Below, piece after piece: positions 44,701-53,519 of a DNA stretch of 64,000 nucleotides; the stretch's first letter is position 1; each line of letters opens with the position of its first letter. Origin of the DNA: a bacterium SCSIO 12827 (GTDB taxonomy: Bacteria > Pseudomonadota > Alphaproteobacteria > Rhodospirillales > Casp-alpha2); contig CP073746.1 in assembly GCA_024397995.1 (NCBI GenBank), positions 2,601,501 to 2,665,500 of the forward strand, read 5' to 3'. The translations under genes and the position numbers were made by a program. Below the pieces are notes generated by a model. It was not told the DNA's origin. It was given only the letters and a program-made list of their open reading frames with translations, and made no database searches.

Positions 44701-45825
44701 TTAGCCCTCCCCGGCCATGGCCCGAAGATCCCGCGTCATCGACTGCACGACATCGCCCCAGACCCCGCGTTCACGGCAGGCGTAAACCCGATGGCTGCGA
44801 TACCACGGCCCCGGCTCTGGCTGATCCAGGGCAAGATCTGGAAAAAGACACCATCGCCAATCCGGCACCTTGTATGTCGGCACCCAGACCGGGCGGTCCA
44901 TGGCCGCCGCCAGATTGGCAAGGGCACTGTCGACGGAGATTATCAGGTCGAATTCGTCGATCAGTGCCGCGGACGCTTCCAATGGATCACGCGTCATCAT
45001 GTCACTGCTCAGGTCGACAATACCCCCAGACGCAGCCAGATCAGCGGCGTCGGCGCTGCCGTGATACAACTGAACCGAATAGAACCGAACACCTGCATCC
45101 GCCAAGGCCGAGTCGGTCAGAAGCGGGGACAGCGCGTCAAATGGGATTGAGCGTTCAAAGTCGCGCACATGATCCGGGTTTCCCTGCCAAGTCATGCCGA
45201 CCTTCAGGCCCGGTCCGTCCCCCAGCCGGCCACGCCAAAACCGGCGTTCGTTTTCGGATGCCTGAAGATATCCAGGGGCAGGCATATTGGCAGCGTCCGC
45301 ACGAAACAGACGCGGCAGGCAGAACATGTTGATTTTCAGGTCGCAGGCAGGCAGCGGGTCATCCAGTTCGTTGATCTCGACATCCGGTAGATGCCTGCGC
45401 CAGAACCCGGCGGTGCCCGGGTTGACCTGCAGGGCGATAGCCTTCACCCGCTCCCGGACCCAAGGCAGGAAGCGGGCCAGAAGAATTGTATCCCCCAAGC
45501 CCATGTCGCTGAAAATCAGCAAGCGCGCATTCGGCGCATCGTCTCCGGTCCACATCGGCTGAGGCAATTTGGCAAACGGTCGATGCGTGTAATACGGCAG
45601 CCCAAGGCGTTGCTCGAACAGCGCCCAAGCCCCAGGGAAATCACCCTTAAGCAGGTGGAACCCGCCAGCCGTATTGGCGATCAAGGGATGCAGGGGCTTG
45701 CGGCGGACCATCTGCGCATACAGCCTGTCGGCATCGAACAACTGTCCGTCGTGCTGCGCCGTGAGCGCACGCATGATCGCCTGCTGCATCATCGCGGGCA
45801 GGTCGGGAAAGTCGGTAATTTGCAT
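44701..45825 (-). CDS. TPR/GT9-like glycosyltransferase (shorter paralogue)
   Basis: 374 residues from ATG 45825, which follows GAGGA; an ATG at 45846 is also in frame. A short TPR part (to about 80) precedes a GT9-like domain with LLIFSDMGLGDTILLARFL, KVGMTWQGNPDHVRDFERS and IISVDSALANLAAAMDRPVW. It parallels the protein at 31133-32509, including the PDWRW motif near the end. Probably a glycosyltransferase on the flagellar glycan, with acceptor unknown. Confidence 0.8.
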   Translation of the reverse strand: MQITDFPDLPAMMQQAIMRALTAQHDGQLFDADRLYAQMVRRKPLHPLIANTAGGFHLLKGDFPGAWALFEQRLGLPYYTHRPFAKLPQPMWTGDDAPNARLLIFSDMGLGDTILLARFLPWVRERVKAIALQVNPGTAGFWRRHLPDVEINELDDPLPACDLKINMFCLPRLFRADAANMPAPGYLQASENERRFWRGRLGDGPGLKVGMTWQGNPDHVRDFERSIPFDALSPLLTDSALADAGVRFYSVQLYHGSADAADLAASGGIVDLSSDMMTRDPLEASAALIDEFDLIISVDSALANLAAAMDRPVWVPTYKVPDWRWCLFPDLALDQPEPGPWYRSHRVYACRERGVWGDVVQSMTRDLRAMAGEG

Positions 45826-45895
45826 AACAATTCCTCGGAACGACATCTCGCCGCGCCATTATTTCCTCGCCTGAGAATCAAGCCGGGGGGAAATT

Positions 45896-45910
45896 TGTCA
45901 ACAATTTCCG
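45896..45910 (+). promoter_or_regulatory. Putative FlbD (ftr-like) site for sugar operon
   Basis: TGTCAACAATTTCCG agrees at 11 of 15 positions with the recalled ftr consensus; an inverted neighbouring copy (GGGGGAAATTTGTCA, 45886-45900) overlaps it. The distance to the -24 element is about 110 bases. Confidence 0.35.
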
Positions 45911-46011
45911 GGCTTAGACCAACGTCCTCCACGAATCGCTGGAAAGCCTTGCGTGACGGGGGTCACAGACTTTAGTTCGCCCCCGATGCAGCATTAATCT
46001 GGCTTTAAGAA

Positions 46012-46028
46012 TTGGCACATATCGTGCT
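46012..46028 (+). promoter_or_regulatory. Sigma-54 promoter of sugar operon
   Basis: TTGGCACATATCGTGCT has GG at 46014-46015 and GC at 46026-46027, ten bases apart, with perfect TTGGCAC. It lies about 115 bases before the epimerase gene and would drive the operon to 56996. Confidence 0.8.
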
Positions 46029-46141
46029 ATCTTTAGAGCCTGAAAGTGAACGCTCGAACTAGTGTCAGGTGAATCCTGAAGTATCGAGCTTCGCTTATCC
46101 GCCAAGAAACGGCGGTAACGGCTCAGAAAGAGGAGACTATT

Positions 46142-47230
46142 ATGTCTGCAGTCCTGACTCCAAAAGCGATTAAAACTGCCTTAGCCGGTGAGCGGGTCGC
46201 GCTTGTCGGTGGTGCGGGCTTCATCGGCCACAATCTTGCCCTCAGCCTGCGCGAATACGGTGCCAAGGTTCTGCTTATCGACAACCTGATGCAGAACAAC
46301 CTGCTGGCCAACGTCTCGGATATGGAAATCGATCCCTTCCGCCGAGAACTGAATTTCAATTTCCTTCGCCAACGTTTTGAAATGCTGCGCGACGCCGGTG
46401 TCGAGATTGCGAACGCGGATGCGCGTTCCATGATCGACCTGGAAAACTCCTTGCGCACCTTTTCTCCGACCAAAATCGTGCACTTGGCCGCCATCTCCAG
46501 CGCCGTCGAGGCGAAGAAAGTGCCAGGGCATTGCTTTGACCTGCAACTCATCACCCTGCGCAACGTTCTTGAATACACGCAGTTGCGTCCCGATGAAGTG
46601 AACCAGGTCGTGTTCATGTCCTCGTCGACTGTCTACGGCGACTTCAAGACCCAGACTGTTGACGAAAACGTCCGCCCGCAGCCCTATGGCATCTATGCCA
46701 ACACCAAGTTCATGGGTGAACGCCTGGTCCGCACCTACAACGAACAGTACGGCCTGAACGTGGCGATCATCCGTCCGTCGGCGCTATACGGCGAACGCTG
46801 TATTTCCCGCCGTGTCAGCCAGGCTTTCATCGAAAACGCGCTGATGGGCAAGCCCCTGATGCTCGAAGGTGGCGGCGATGGACGGCTGGACTTCACCTAT
46901 ATCCTCGACCTCGTGGATGGCATCATCCGCTCCATGGCCGTGGAAATCGTGCCCGGGGCCTCCCATACCTTCAACATCACCTACGGTAATGCCCGGACCA
47001 TCCTGGAACTCGCCAACATCGTGAAGGACGTCGTTCCGACGGCCGAACTTCGCGAAGTTCCGCGCGACAAGATCAAGCCCATCCGCGGCACCCTGTCGAC
47101 GGCCCGCGCCAAGGAACACCTGAACTTCGAAGCCAAATGGACGCTCGAAACCGGCTATCGCCGCTATTGCGAATGGTATGTCGAGCAATGGGAACGGGTC
47201 CAGGCTAAGATGGGGAACAATCTGTCCTAA
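46142..47230 (+). CDS. NAD-dependent nucleotide-sugar epimerase/dehydratase
   Basis: 362 residues. The dinucleotide-binding motif GGAGFIG is at 23-29, SSSTVYG at about 160-166 supplies the catalytic Ser/Thr, and YANTK (Tyr about 184, Lys about 188) completes the extended SDR triad. Such enzymes epimerise or dehydrate UDP- or GDP-sugars. It is the first gene of the sigma-54-driven operon and could start precursor synthesis. I cannot tell 4-epimerase from 4,6-dehydratase by eye. Confidence 0.88.
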   Translation: MSAVLTPKAIKTALAGERVALVGGAGFIGHNLALSLREYGAKVLLIDNLMQNNLLANVSDMEIDPFRRELNFNFLRQRFEMLRDAGVEIANADARSMIDLENSLRTFSPTKIVHLAAISSAVEAKKVPGHCFDLQLITLRNVLEYTQLRPDEVNQVVFMSSSTVYGDFKTQTVDENVRPQPYGIYANTKFMGERLVRTYNEQYGLNVAIIRPSALYGERCISRRVSQAFIENALMGKPLMLEGGGDGRLDFTYILDLVDGIIRSMAVEIVPGASHTFNITYGNARTILELANIVKDVVPTAELREVPRDKIKPIRGTLSTARAKEHLNFEAKWTLETGYRRYCEWYVEQWERVQAKMGNNLS

Positions 47231-47283
47231 GGGCAGGAACCGAAACCCTTCGGGCATTCTGCCCGCCTTGACCGACCGGAATC

Positions 47284-47901
47284 ATGATCGGGATTGTAGA
47301 TTACGGCCTCGGCAACCTGACATCGGTTGCCGGGGCCGTCTCCAAACTGGGATTTGAACCTCATATCACCTCGGACGCGGATACCCTCGCGGCATCCGAC
47401 AAACTGATCCTGCCCGGTGTCGGGGCCTTTCCCGACGGCATGGCGAATTTGGCGAACCGTGGCCTGATCGATATCCTGAACGACCTTGTCATCAAGCAGC
47501 GCAAGCCGATTCTGGGTATCTGCCTCGGCTTTCAACTTCTGGGGCTCAGCAGCGAAGAATTCGGCCACACACCTGGCCTGGGCTGGATCAATGCCCCCGT
47601 GACCCGCCTGAAGCCCGCCGACACCGCATTGCGGGTCCCTCACGTGGGTTGGAACGACCTGACCCAGACCAAACCCGACTGCATCCTGTTCGACGGCATT
47701 GCCGATCAATCGCTGTTCTACTTCGTCCATACCTTCCACATGGAAACACCGCCCGACGGTTCCCAGGTCGGCACCTGTAATTACGACGGCGCGTTCACTG
47801 CGGCGGTCCAGAAAGGCAATGTGTTCGGCACCCAGTTCCACCCGGAAAAAAGTCAGCAGGCGGGCCTGACGCTGCTGGGCAACTTCCTGGAGAAGGCGTG
47901 A
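47284..47901 (+). CDS. HisH-like glutamine amidotransferase subunit
   Basis: 205 residues. The nucleophile lies in GICLGFQLLG (Cys about 80) and the His-Glu pair in FHPEKS (about 186). It opens MIGIVDYGLGNLTSV as in HisH. Since it lies beside a HisF-like and a PseA-like gene and not among histidine genes, it likely supplies ammonia for sugar amidination, like HisH2 of Pseudomonas. The start ATG 47284 gives a complete domain. Confidence 0.93.
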   Translation: MIGIVDYGLGNLTSVAGAVSKLGFEPHITSDADTLAASDKLILPGVGAFPDGMANLANRGLIDILNDLVIKQRKPILGICLGFQLLGLSSEEFGHTPGLGWINAPVTRLKPADTALRVPHVGWNDLTQTKPDCILFDGIADQSLFYFVHTFHMETPPDGSQVGTCNYDGAFTAAVQKGNVFGTQFHPEKSQQAGLTLLGNFLEKA

Positions 47902-48653
47902 TGCTGCGTAACCGCCTGATCACGGTCCTGACCTTTAACGACGGAACCCTGTTCCGCACCAAGCTGTTCGAGCCGGATTACCGCTACACCCATAATTTCG
48001 TGGATTCCTGGTCCGTGGACGAAATCGTCATTCTGGACATCACCCGCGACCCCAATGCGGACAAGCGCGCGTTCTATGACGTGGTCACTCAGTTCGCCAA
48101 GGAATGCTTCGTGCCGCTGGCCGTCGGCGGCGGCATTCGCACCCTGGATGATGCGCGGCAGATGATGGCTGTGGGTGGCGATAAGGTCGTGGTCAATTCC
48201 GGCGCCGTCGAGCGCCCCAAGCTGATCACCGAAATTGCAGAAGCCTATGGCAGCCAATGCGCCGTCTTGTCTATTGACGCACGCAAGTCCGAAACCTTGG
48301 ACAGCGGCTACGAGGTATTTTCCCACTTCGCCAGCCAGCCCACGGGCAAAGCGCCCGGAGATTGGGCGCTGGAGGGCGAAAAGCTGGGGGCGGGTGAGAT
48401 CATGATCACATCCGTGGAACGGGACGGTTCACTTCAGGGCTACGACCTTGCCCTCTGCCGGCAGGTCACCGAGGCGGTTACCGTGCCCGTTCTCGGCATG
48501 GCTGGGGCCGGCAATTGGAAGCATTTCTTCGAAGGCGTCGAACAAGGCGGGCTCAGTGCCGTCTGCACGCAGAACATCTATCACTTCACGGAAACCTCGA
48601 TCGCCAGCGCCAAGAAGTTCATGGAAAAGAAAGGTATTCCGGTCAGGCTATAA
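47901..48653 (+). CDS. HisF-like cyclase-type subunit
   Basis: 250 residues with a beta/alpha-barrel pattern. FNDG near the N terminus and SIDARK (about 115) hold the two Asp residues used by HisF. AVGGGIRTLDDARQMM is the classical phosphate-binding part. It overlaps the HisH-like stop by one base. With HisH and PseA-like partners it forms an ammonia-channelling complex acting on a sugar N-acetyl group rather than in histidine synthesis. Confidence 0.92.
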   Translation: MLRNRLITVLTFNDGTLFRTKLFEPDYRYTHNFVDSWSVDEIVILDITRDPNADKRAFYDVVTQFAKECFVPLAVGGGIRTLDDARQMMAVGGDKVVVNSGAVERPKLITEIAEAYGSQCAVLSIDARKSETLDSGYEVFSHFASQPTGKAPGDWALEGEKLGAGEIMITSVERDGSLQGYDLALCRQVTEAVTVPVLGMAGAGNWKHFFEGVEQGGLSAVCTQNIYHFTETSIASAKKFMEKKGIPVRL

Positions 48654-48711
48654 GCGCCGGGCCGCGACCGGCTCCGGGACATTCGGGAAGGCCCGGGAAC
48701 ACGGGGTAACT

Positions 48712-49821
48712 ATGGTCAAATATTGCAAAACCTGCCTGATGCCGGATACCCGGCCGCGCGTCGTTTTCGACGCGGACGGCGTGTGCAACGCCTGCCATAC
48801 GGCAGCCGATAAAACAGCAATCGATTGGGACGCGCGACGCGCGGAATTTCTCGACTACGTCGAACGCTTTCGCCCTGCGGACGGCCCATATGATTGCATC
48901 GTGCCGTGGTCTGGCGGCAAGGATTCCAGCGCCATCGCCTGGAAGCTGAAGTTCGAGTTCGGATTGAATCCGTTGCTGGTCACTTTTTCCCCGTTGATGC
49001 CCAGCGAAATCGCCAACCACAACCGCGAGGAAATGCTGAAGGCCGGGTTTGATCATCTGATGGTCCGAACCAACCAGAAGGTTTCCCGTCACCTGTCCCG
49101 GCGTTTCTTTATCGAACGGGGCGACCCCAAGATCCATTGGAACGCGGGCGTCAATTCCGTGCCGGTCCAGGTGGCCGTGAACTACAACGTGCCCCTGATT
49201 TTCTATGCTGAACACGGCGAAAGCGAATATGGCGGGCGCGTTCTGTCCGAAGAACACCGCAAGGTCCGTGATTTCGCCGAGGTCCTGGAACACCAGATCG
49301 GCGACGATCCCTACAACTGGATGGACGACGTTGTCGACGAGCAGGACCTTGCCCCCTACCTTTATCCGGATCTGGGTCAGGTCGAGGAGGTCGGCGTAAA
49401 GGCGCTATATTTTGCCTATTTCTTCCGCTGGTCGATGAAGGAAAATTACGACTACATCAAGGACAAGATCGATTTCCACTTGGCGGAGAACGGCCGCACG
49501 GACGGCACCTTCACTAATTTCGACAGCCTCGATGACAAGATCGACAACCTCTACTACCACATGCAGTTCATCAAGTTCGGCTTCGGACGCGCCGTACGCG
49601 ATGCCTGCCGCATGATCCAGAACAACCAGATGACCCGCGAAGAAGGTTTGGAACTGGCGCGCAAGTACGACGCTGAATTTCCCGCGACCTACCACGAGGA
49701 ACATCTGGAATACCTGTCCCTGACAGAGGCGGAATTTCACGACACCATTGACAAGCACCGCGATCCAAAAATCTGGGAACGGCGCGGCAATGAATGGGTC
49801 TTGAAGGCACCGGTGGAATAA
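48712..49821 (+). CDS. PseA/WbpG-family N-acetyl sugar amidotransferase
   Basis: 369 residues. The N-terminal zinc-like part is CKTCLMPDTRP with CNACH (residues 4-31), followed by the ATP PP-loop WSGGKDSS (about 64-71). In Campylobacter PseA, and in Pseudomonas WbpG with HisH2 and HisF2, this enzyme converts an acetamido into an acetamidino group on pseudaminic or mannuronic-type sugars. Here all three partners are consecutive, so an acetamidino-bearing flagellar glycan is likely. Start ATG 48712 is supported by the conserved N-terminal Cys pair. Confidence 0.93.
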   Translation: MVKYCKTCLMPDTRPRVVFDADGVCNACHTAADKTAIDWDARRAEFLDYVERFRPADGPYDCIVPWSGGKDSSAIAWKLKFEFGLNPLLVTFSPLMPSEIANHNREEMLKAGFDHLMVRTNQKVSRHLSRRFFIERGDPKIHWNAGVNSVPVQVAVNYNVPLIFYAEHGESEYGGRVLSEEHRKVRDFAEVLEHQIGDDPYNWMDDVVDEQDLAPYLYPDLGQVEEVGVKALYFAYFFRWSMKENYDYIKDKIDFHLAENGRTDGTFTNFDSLDDKIDNLYYHMQFIKFGFGRAVRDACRMIQNNQMTREEGLELARKYDAEFPATYHEEHLEYLSLTEAEFHDTIDKHRDPKIWERRGNEWVLKAPVE

Positions 49822-49856
49822 GGCCCGAGCCGAGACCACGAACGGAGATTTCGAAA

Positions 49857-50756
49857 ATGCGCGACTATCCCTGTGATTTGTGCGGCAATGAAGACCTCAG
49901 TGAGGTTGCCTGCGCGCCGACCTACATGGCCGGTCGACCGCTGCATGTGTGCACTGCCTGTGGCATGGTCCAGGTCGCGCACCGCAAGACGCCGGAACAG
50001 GTCAAGGCAGCCTGGGCCGATGAAATGTATCGCGCCGACCAGACCACGCGCCTTTCCGACACCACATACACCGCCCGCATGCCGGCCGTGCACGCGCGCC
50101 AAACCTTCGCCATGGATTTCATCGACGAAGCCGTATCGTTTCGCGGCAAAAGTGTATGCGACCTGGGTGCCGGTGAAGGCGACTTTCTAGAGATGATCCA
50201 GGGGCCTGACTACGGCGCCACTGAAGTCTTCGCCGTCGAACCGTCCGTCGCCAACTGCCGCATGCTCGATGATCGCGGGATCGCGAATTTCGTCGGCATT
50301 GCCGAGGAATATGTCGAGCAGGCAGGCGAACGTGAAGGCAGCTTCGACGTCGTCACCATCATTTGGACCCTGGAAAACTGTCATTCGGCGCGTGACGTGA
50401 TGGATGCGGCCTGGCGGCTGTGCAAGCCCGGCGGCCATGTCGCCGTCGCCACGGGTTCGCGTATCCTGGTGCCGTTCAAGAAGCCGCTGCAGTACTACAT
50501 CGGCCCCAACGCCGATGTGCACCCTTATCATTTCTCGGCGCGCACCTTGGCCGGCTATATGGCTCAGGCCGGGTTCCACAAGACGAACGTCAACCGCTTC
50601 ATTGATTCCGACTATCTGGTCATGGTCGGCGAAAAGACCGACCGCACGGCAACGCTTTCCTGGGAGGGCGACAATGCGACGGCTGTGCTCGGCTTTTTCG
50701 AACGCTGGGATAAGGAAACCCGGGGTTTCTACATGGAAGACGGACCTAACCCATGA
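49857..50756 (+). CDS. SAM-dependent methyltransferase with N-terminal zinc-binding part
   Basis: 299 residues from ATG 49857 (GGAG upstream). CDLCGNED and CTACGM (residues 5-42) form a putative zinc site as in Methyltransf_13-type proteins. Motif I, VCDLGAGEGDFLEM, lies near 100-113, followed by VAVEPS. It likely methylates a sugar intermediate (C- or O-position unknown). The stop overlaps the next start by four bases. Confidence 0.88.
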   Translation: MRDYPCDLCGNEDLSEVACAPTYMAGRPLHVCTACGMVQVAHRKTPEQVKAAWADEMYRADQTTRLSDTTYTARMPAVHARQTFAMDFIDEAVSFRGKSVCDLGAGEGDFLEMIQGPDYGATEVFAVEPSVANCRMLDDRGIANFVGIAEEYVEQAGEREGSFDVVTIIWTLENCHSARDVMDAAWRLCKPGGHVAVATGSRILVPFKKPLQYYIGPNADVHPYHFSARTLAGYMAQAGFHKTNVNRFIDSDYLVMVGEKTDRTATLSWEGDNATAVLGFFERWDKETRGFYMEDGPNP

Positions 50757-51511
50757 CCGCCGCCGGGGCCGCACCGACCGCAGCCCTCGATTGCCGGGAA
50801 CAGACATTTGAGTCCGGGGTCGCGGGCGTGCCCGTGGCAAAGCTCAGCCTTCCCGCCGATGCCGGACCCAACATTGCCCGGGCCCTGGCCGATCTTGAAA
50901 CCTCCTGGCGCACAAACGGCACTTGGCTGGTGTCCTGTCGCATCCCTGCTGACCGTACCGACTTGGCCGAACGGCTTGAATCCGTCGGATTCCAGGCCGT
51001 CGAGACCCTGGTCACTTTTTTCCAGCCGACCCGGCCCGCGCGCAACCTGACGGTGGATACCGGCCTTGCGCGGGTGAATGAAACCGATACCTGCATCGAC
51101 CTGGCCCTGTCAGCCTTCACCTACGACCGACTGCATCGGGACGCCCGCGTGCCGCATGTGGTTGCCGACGCCATCCGCGCCGCCTGGGTGCGTAACGACA
51201 TGGAGGGACGCGCCGCGGCATCTCTGGTCACGCGCATCGACGGTCGGATCGCCGGGTTCAACTTGTGTCTGAAGACCGGCCGTACCGCCGTCATCGATCT
51301 GATCGCCGTCGCCGCCGATTTCCGCCGGCTGGGCCTGGCCGGGCAGATGATCGAAGCCACCTTCGCCCATTTCGGCGATACCATCGACGGCATCCGCGTC
51401 GGCACACAGGAAGACAACATCGCCTCGGTCAAACTCTATGAGCGCGCGGGATTCACCCTTGAATCCCGCCAACGAACACTGCATTGGATTCATCCCGAGA
51501 TAACGCCATGA
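50753..51511 (+). CDS. GNAT-family acetyltransferase
   Basis: 252 residues. The C-terminal GNAT fold has VIDLIAVAADFRRLGLAGQMIEATF, where RRLGLAG is the acetyl-CoA pyrophosphate loop, and GTQEDNIASVKLYERAGF. The N-terminal half is typical of WecD-type sugar N-acetyltransferases. It likely acetylates the amino group installed by a DegT enzyme. ATGA overlap with both neighbours shows tight coupling. Confidence 0.88.
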   Translation: MTAAGAAPTAALDCREQTFESGVAGVPVAKLSLPADAGPNIARALADLETSWRTNGTWLVSCRIPADRTDLAERLESVGFQAVETLVTFFQPTRPARNLTVDTGLARVNETDTCIDLALSAFTYDRLHRDARVPHVVADAIRAAWVRNDMEGRAAASLVTRIDGRIAGFNLCLKTGRTAVIDLIAVAADFRRLGLAGQMIEATFAHFGDTIDGIRVGTQEDNIASVKLYERAGFTLESRQRTLHWIHPEITP

Positions 51512-52226
51512 CAACGGGCATCGTCATCTTCGCGCGGCTCGATTCCTCCCGCCTGCCGGGCAAGGTGCTGATGCCGCTGGCGGGGGTTCCCATGCTGGAC
51601 TGGACGATCCGCCGCTGCCGGGCAACGGGCGCACCGGTGACACTGGCAACCACGGACCGCGCCTTGGACGACCCCATCGCCGATTTCGCGGCGGCGGAAA
51701 ACCTGTCTGTCTTTCGGGGTGACACGAACGACGTCCTGGGCCGGGCGTTGGGTGCCGCCGGTCGTTCGGCCTGGACACCCTGGTCCGCGTTTCCGGTGAC
51801 AGCCCCTTCATCGATCCGTCCGTAATCACCGCGGTCATCCAGGCTCACGAACGGGAACGCCCGGACCTAACGACCAATGTCTTCCCCCGAACCTCCCCCC
51901 CCGGGATCAGTGCCGAAGCAATGCCGTTGGCCACGCTGGAACGCCTGAATGCCGAGGTGCCGGAAGATCGCTACCGCGAACATGTGACGCTTTACGCCTA
52001 TGAGACACCGGACGCCTTCCGCATCGTTAACGTTCCGGCAAGCGGCGCCGACTATAGAGAAGAAGGCCACGCGGGCCTGCATCTTGCCGTCGATACACCG
52101 GCGGATTTCGCGCGTGCGGAATGGATCGCACGGCATCTGCCGTCACGGGATGCGGGGCTCGGCGAAATCGCCCGGCTTGCAAAAGAGCATGATATGACAT
52201 CCTCCGACGAAGGGATCCTGACATGA
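51508..52226 (+). pseudogene. SpsF-like cytidylyltransferase 2, frameshifted
   Basis: The start (ATG 51508, overlapping the preceding stop) gives TGIVIFARLDSSRLPGKVLMPLAGVPMLDW and continues to DVLGRALGAAGR. The frame then changes at about 51764: reading on in the frame one base lower gives FGLDTLVRVSGDSPFIDP and the rest through EHVTLYAYETPDAF to the stop at 52226. One missing base between CG (51763-51764) and TTC (51765-51767) would restore a normal enzyme of about 240 residues. No slippery heptamer is seen, so it is a mutation or a sequence error rather than programmed shifting. The end overlaps the next gene normally. Confidence 0.85.
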
Positions 52227-53515
52227 GCGAACTGGCGCTCCTTGGCGGCACACCGGTGATCGAAGGCGATCTGCCCCCCTACCCGTCCATGGGAACGGCG
52301 GAACAGGACGCCGTACGCGAGGTCGTCGCCTCAGGCTGCCTGTCCGGGTTTTTCGGATCGCCCGGGCCGGAATTTCTGGGTGGACCCAAAGTCCGCGAAT
52401 TCGAAGCCGCCTGGGCCGCCCGCTTCGGCACTAGGCATGCCGTCAGCGTCAATTCCAACACCTCCGGCCTGTTCGCGGCCATGGGGGCCATCGGCCTGAG
52501 CCCGGGCGACGAGGTCATCGTCCCGCCCTGGACCATGTCGGCGACCGTGGTCTCACCGTTGATCTACGGCGGCATTCCGGTGTTCGCCGATATCGAGGAC
52601 GAGACCTTCTGCATTGATCCGGAAAAGGTCGCGGCGCAGATCACCGCGAAAACCCGCGCCATCGTCGCCGTCAACCTGTTTGGCCATCCGGCGCGGCTTA
52701 AGGAATTGCGCGACCTTGCCGATGCCAAAGGCATTTACCTGATCGAGGACAACGCCCAAGCGCCGCTTGGCATGGAGAACGGCCGCCCGACAGGCACCGT
52801 CGGCCACATCGGCATCGCCAGCCTGAATTTTCACAAGCACATCCACACCGGCGAGGGCGGCGTCTGCGTTACCGATGACGACGATCTGGCCACGCGCCTG
52901 CAACTGATCCGTAATCATGCGGAAAATGCTGCCCTACACGAAGGCGTCACCGACCTCGTCAACATGGTCGGATTCAATTTCCGCATGACCGAGCTGTCTG
53001 CCGCCGTCGGCCTGATCCAGTTGGCCGACATCGACCGTCACGTGTCGATCCGCGAACGTCTGGCTCAAAAGCTTTCCGACGGCACCCGCGATCTGGCAGG
53101 TTGGACCGTGCCCGCCGTGCGCGACGGCTGCCGCCATAACTATTACGTCTGGTTGGTTCGGTACGACGAGGCCCAGGTCGGGGTCAGCCGCGAGCTGTTC
53201 TGCAAGGCGCTGAACGCCGAGGGTTTCCCCAACTTCCCGGCCTATCTGCCGCCCTTGTACCGCCTGCCCCTGTTCAAACAACGCACCGCCATCGGCCGCG
53301 AAGGCTGGCCCTTCACCCTGACCGACCGCAGTTATGCGGACGGCCAATGCCCGGTGACGGAACGCCTGCACGAACAAGAAGCGATCCTGTTCGAACCCTG
53401 TGCCTACGACGTGGACGATGCCCTGGCCGACAGGATGATCGCGGCGGTCCGCAAGGTCCATACCCATCGCGCAGATCTGAATGCTGTGGGCACCTCGCTG
53501 GAAACCGGGGCCTAA
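52223..53515 (+). CDS. DegT/DnrJ/EryC1/StrS-family aminotransferase 2
   Basis: 430 residues. The PLP lysine lies in SLNFHKHIHTGEGGVCVTDDDD (about 195-215). FGTRHAVSVNSNTSGLFAAMGAIG and GDEVIVPPWTMSATV are canonical. It is not a close copy of aminotransferase 1 and is longer. It probably aminates a keto-sugar made by the Gfo/Idh enzyme encoded two genes downstream. ATG 52223 overlaps the frameshifted gene's stop. Confidence 0.92.
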   Translation: MSELALLGGTPVIEGDLPPYPSMGTAEQDAVREVVASGCLSGFFGSPGPEFLGGPKVREFEAAWAARFGTRHAVSVNSNTSGLFAAMGAIGLSPGDEVIVPPWTMSATVVSPLIYGGIPVFADIEDETFCIDPEKVAAQITAKTRAIVAVNLFGHPARLKELRDLADAKGIYLIEDNAQAPLGMENGRPTGTVGHIGIASLNFHKHIHTGEGGVCVTDDDDLATRLQLIRNHAENAALHEGVTDLVNMVGFNFRMTELSAAVGLIQLADIDRHVSIRERLAQKLSDGTRDLAGWTVPAVRDGCRHNYYVWLVRYDEAQVGVSRELFCKALNAEGFPNFPAYLPPLYRLPLFKQRTAIGREGWPFTLTDRSYADGQCPVTERLHEQEAILFEPCAYDVDDALADRMIAAVRKVHTHRADLNAVGTSLETGA

Positions 53516-53519
53516 GGCC

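Larger units (their letters stand above)
45826..46141. other. Divergent control region of main sugar operon
   Basis: 316 bases with no gene. It holds an ftr-like site (45896-45910), a sigma-54 promoter facing right (46012-46028) and about 100 bases of leader before the epimerase gene. AGAGGAGA precedes ATG 46142. Confidence 0.6.

Noticed and set aside
47284-48653. Histidine biosynthesis genes hisH and hisF
   Set aside because: No other his genes are near, and the neighbouring PseA/WbpG-type gene defines the HisH2-HisF2 sugar-amidation context.
48448-48711. N-terminal extension of the PseA-like protein
   Set aside because: It overlaps the HisF-like gene in another frame and precedes the conserved Cys-rich N terminus at 48712.
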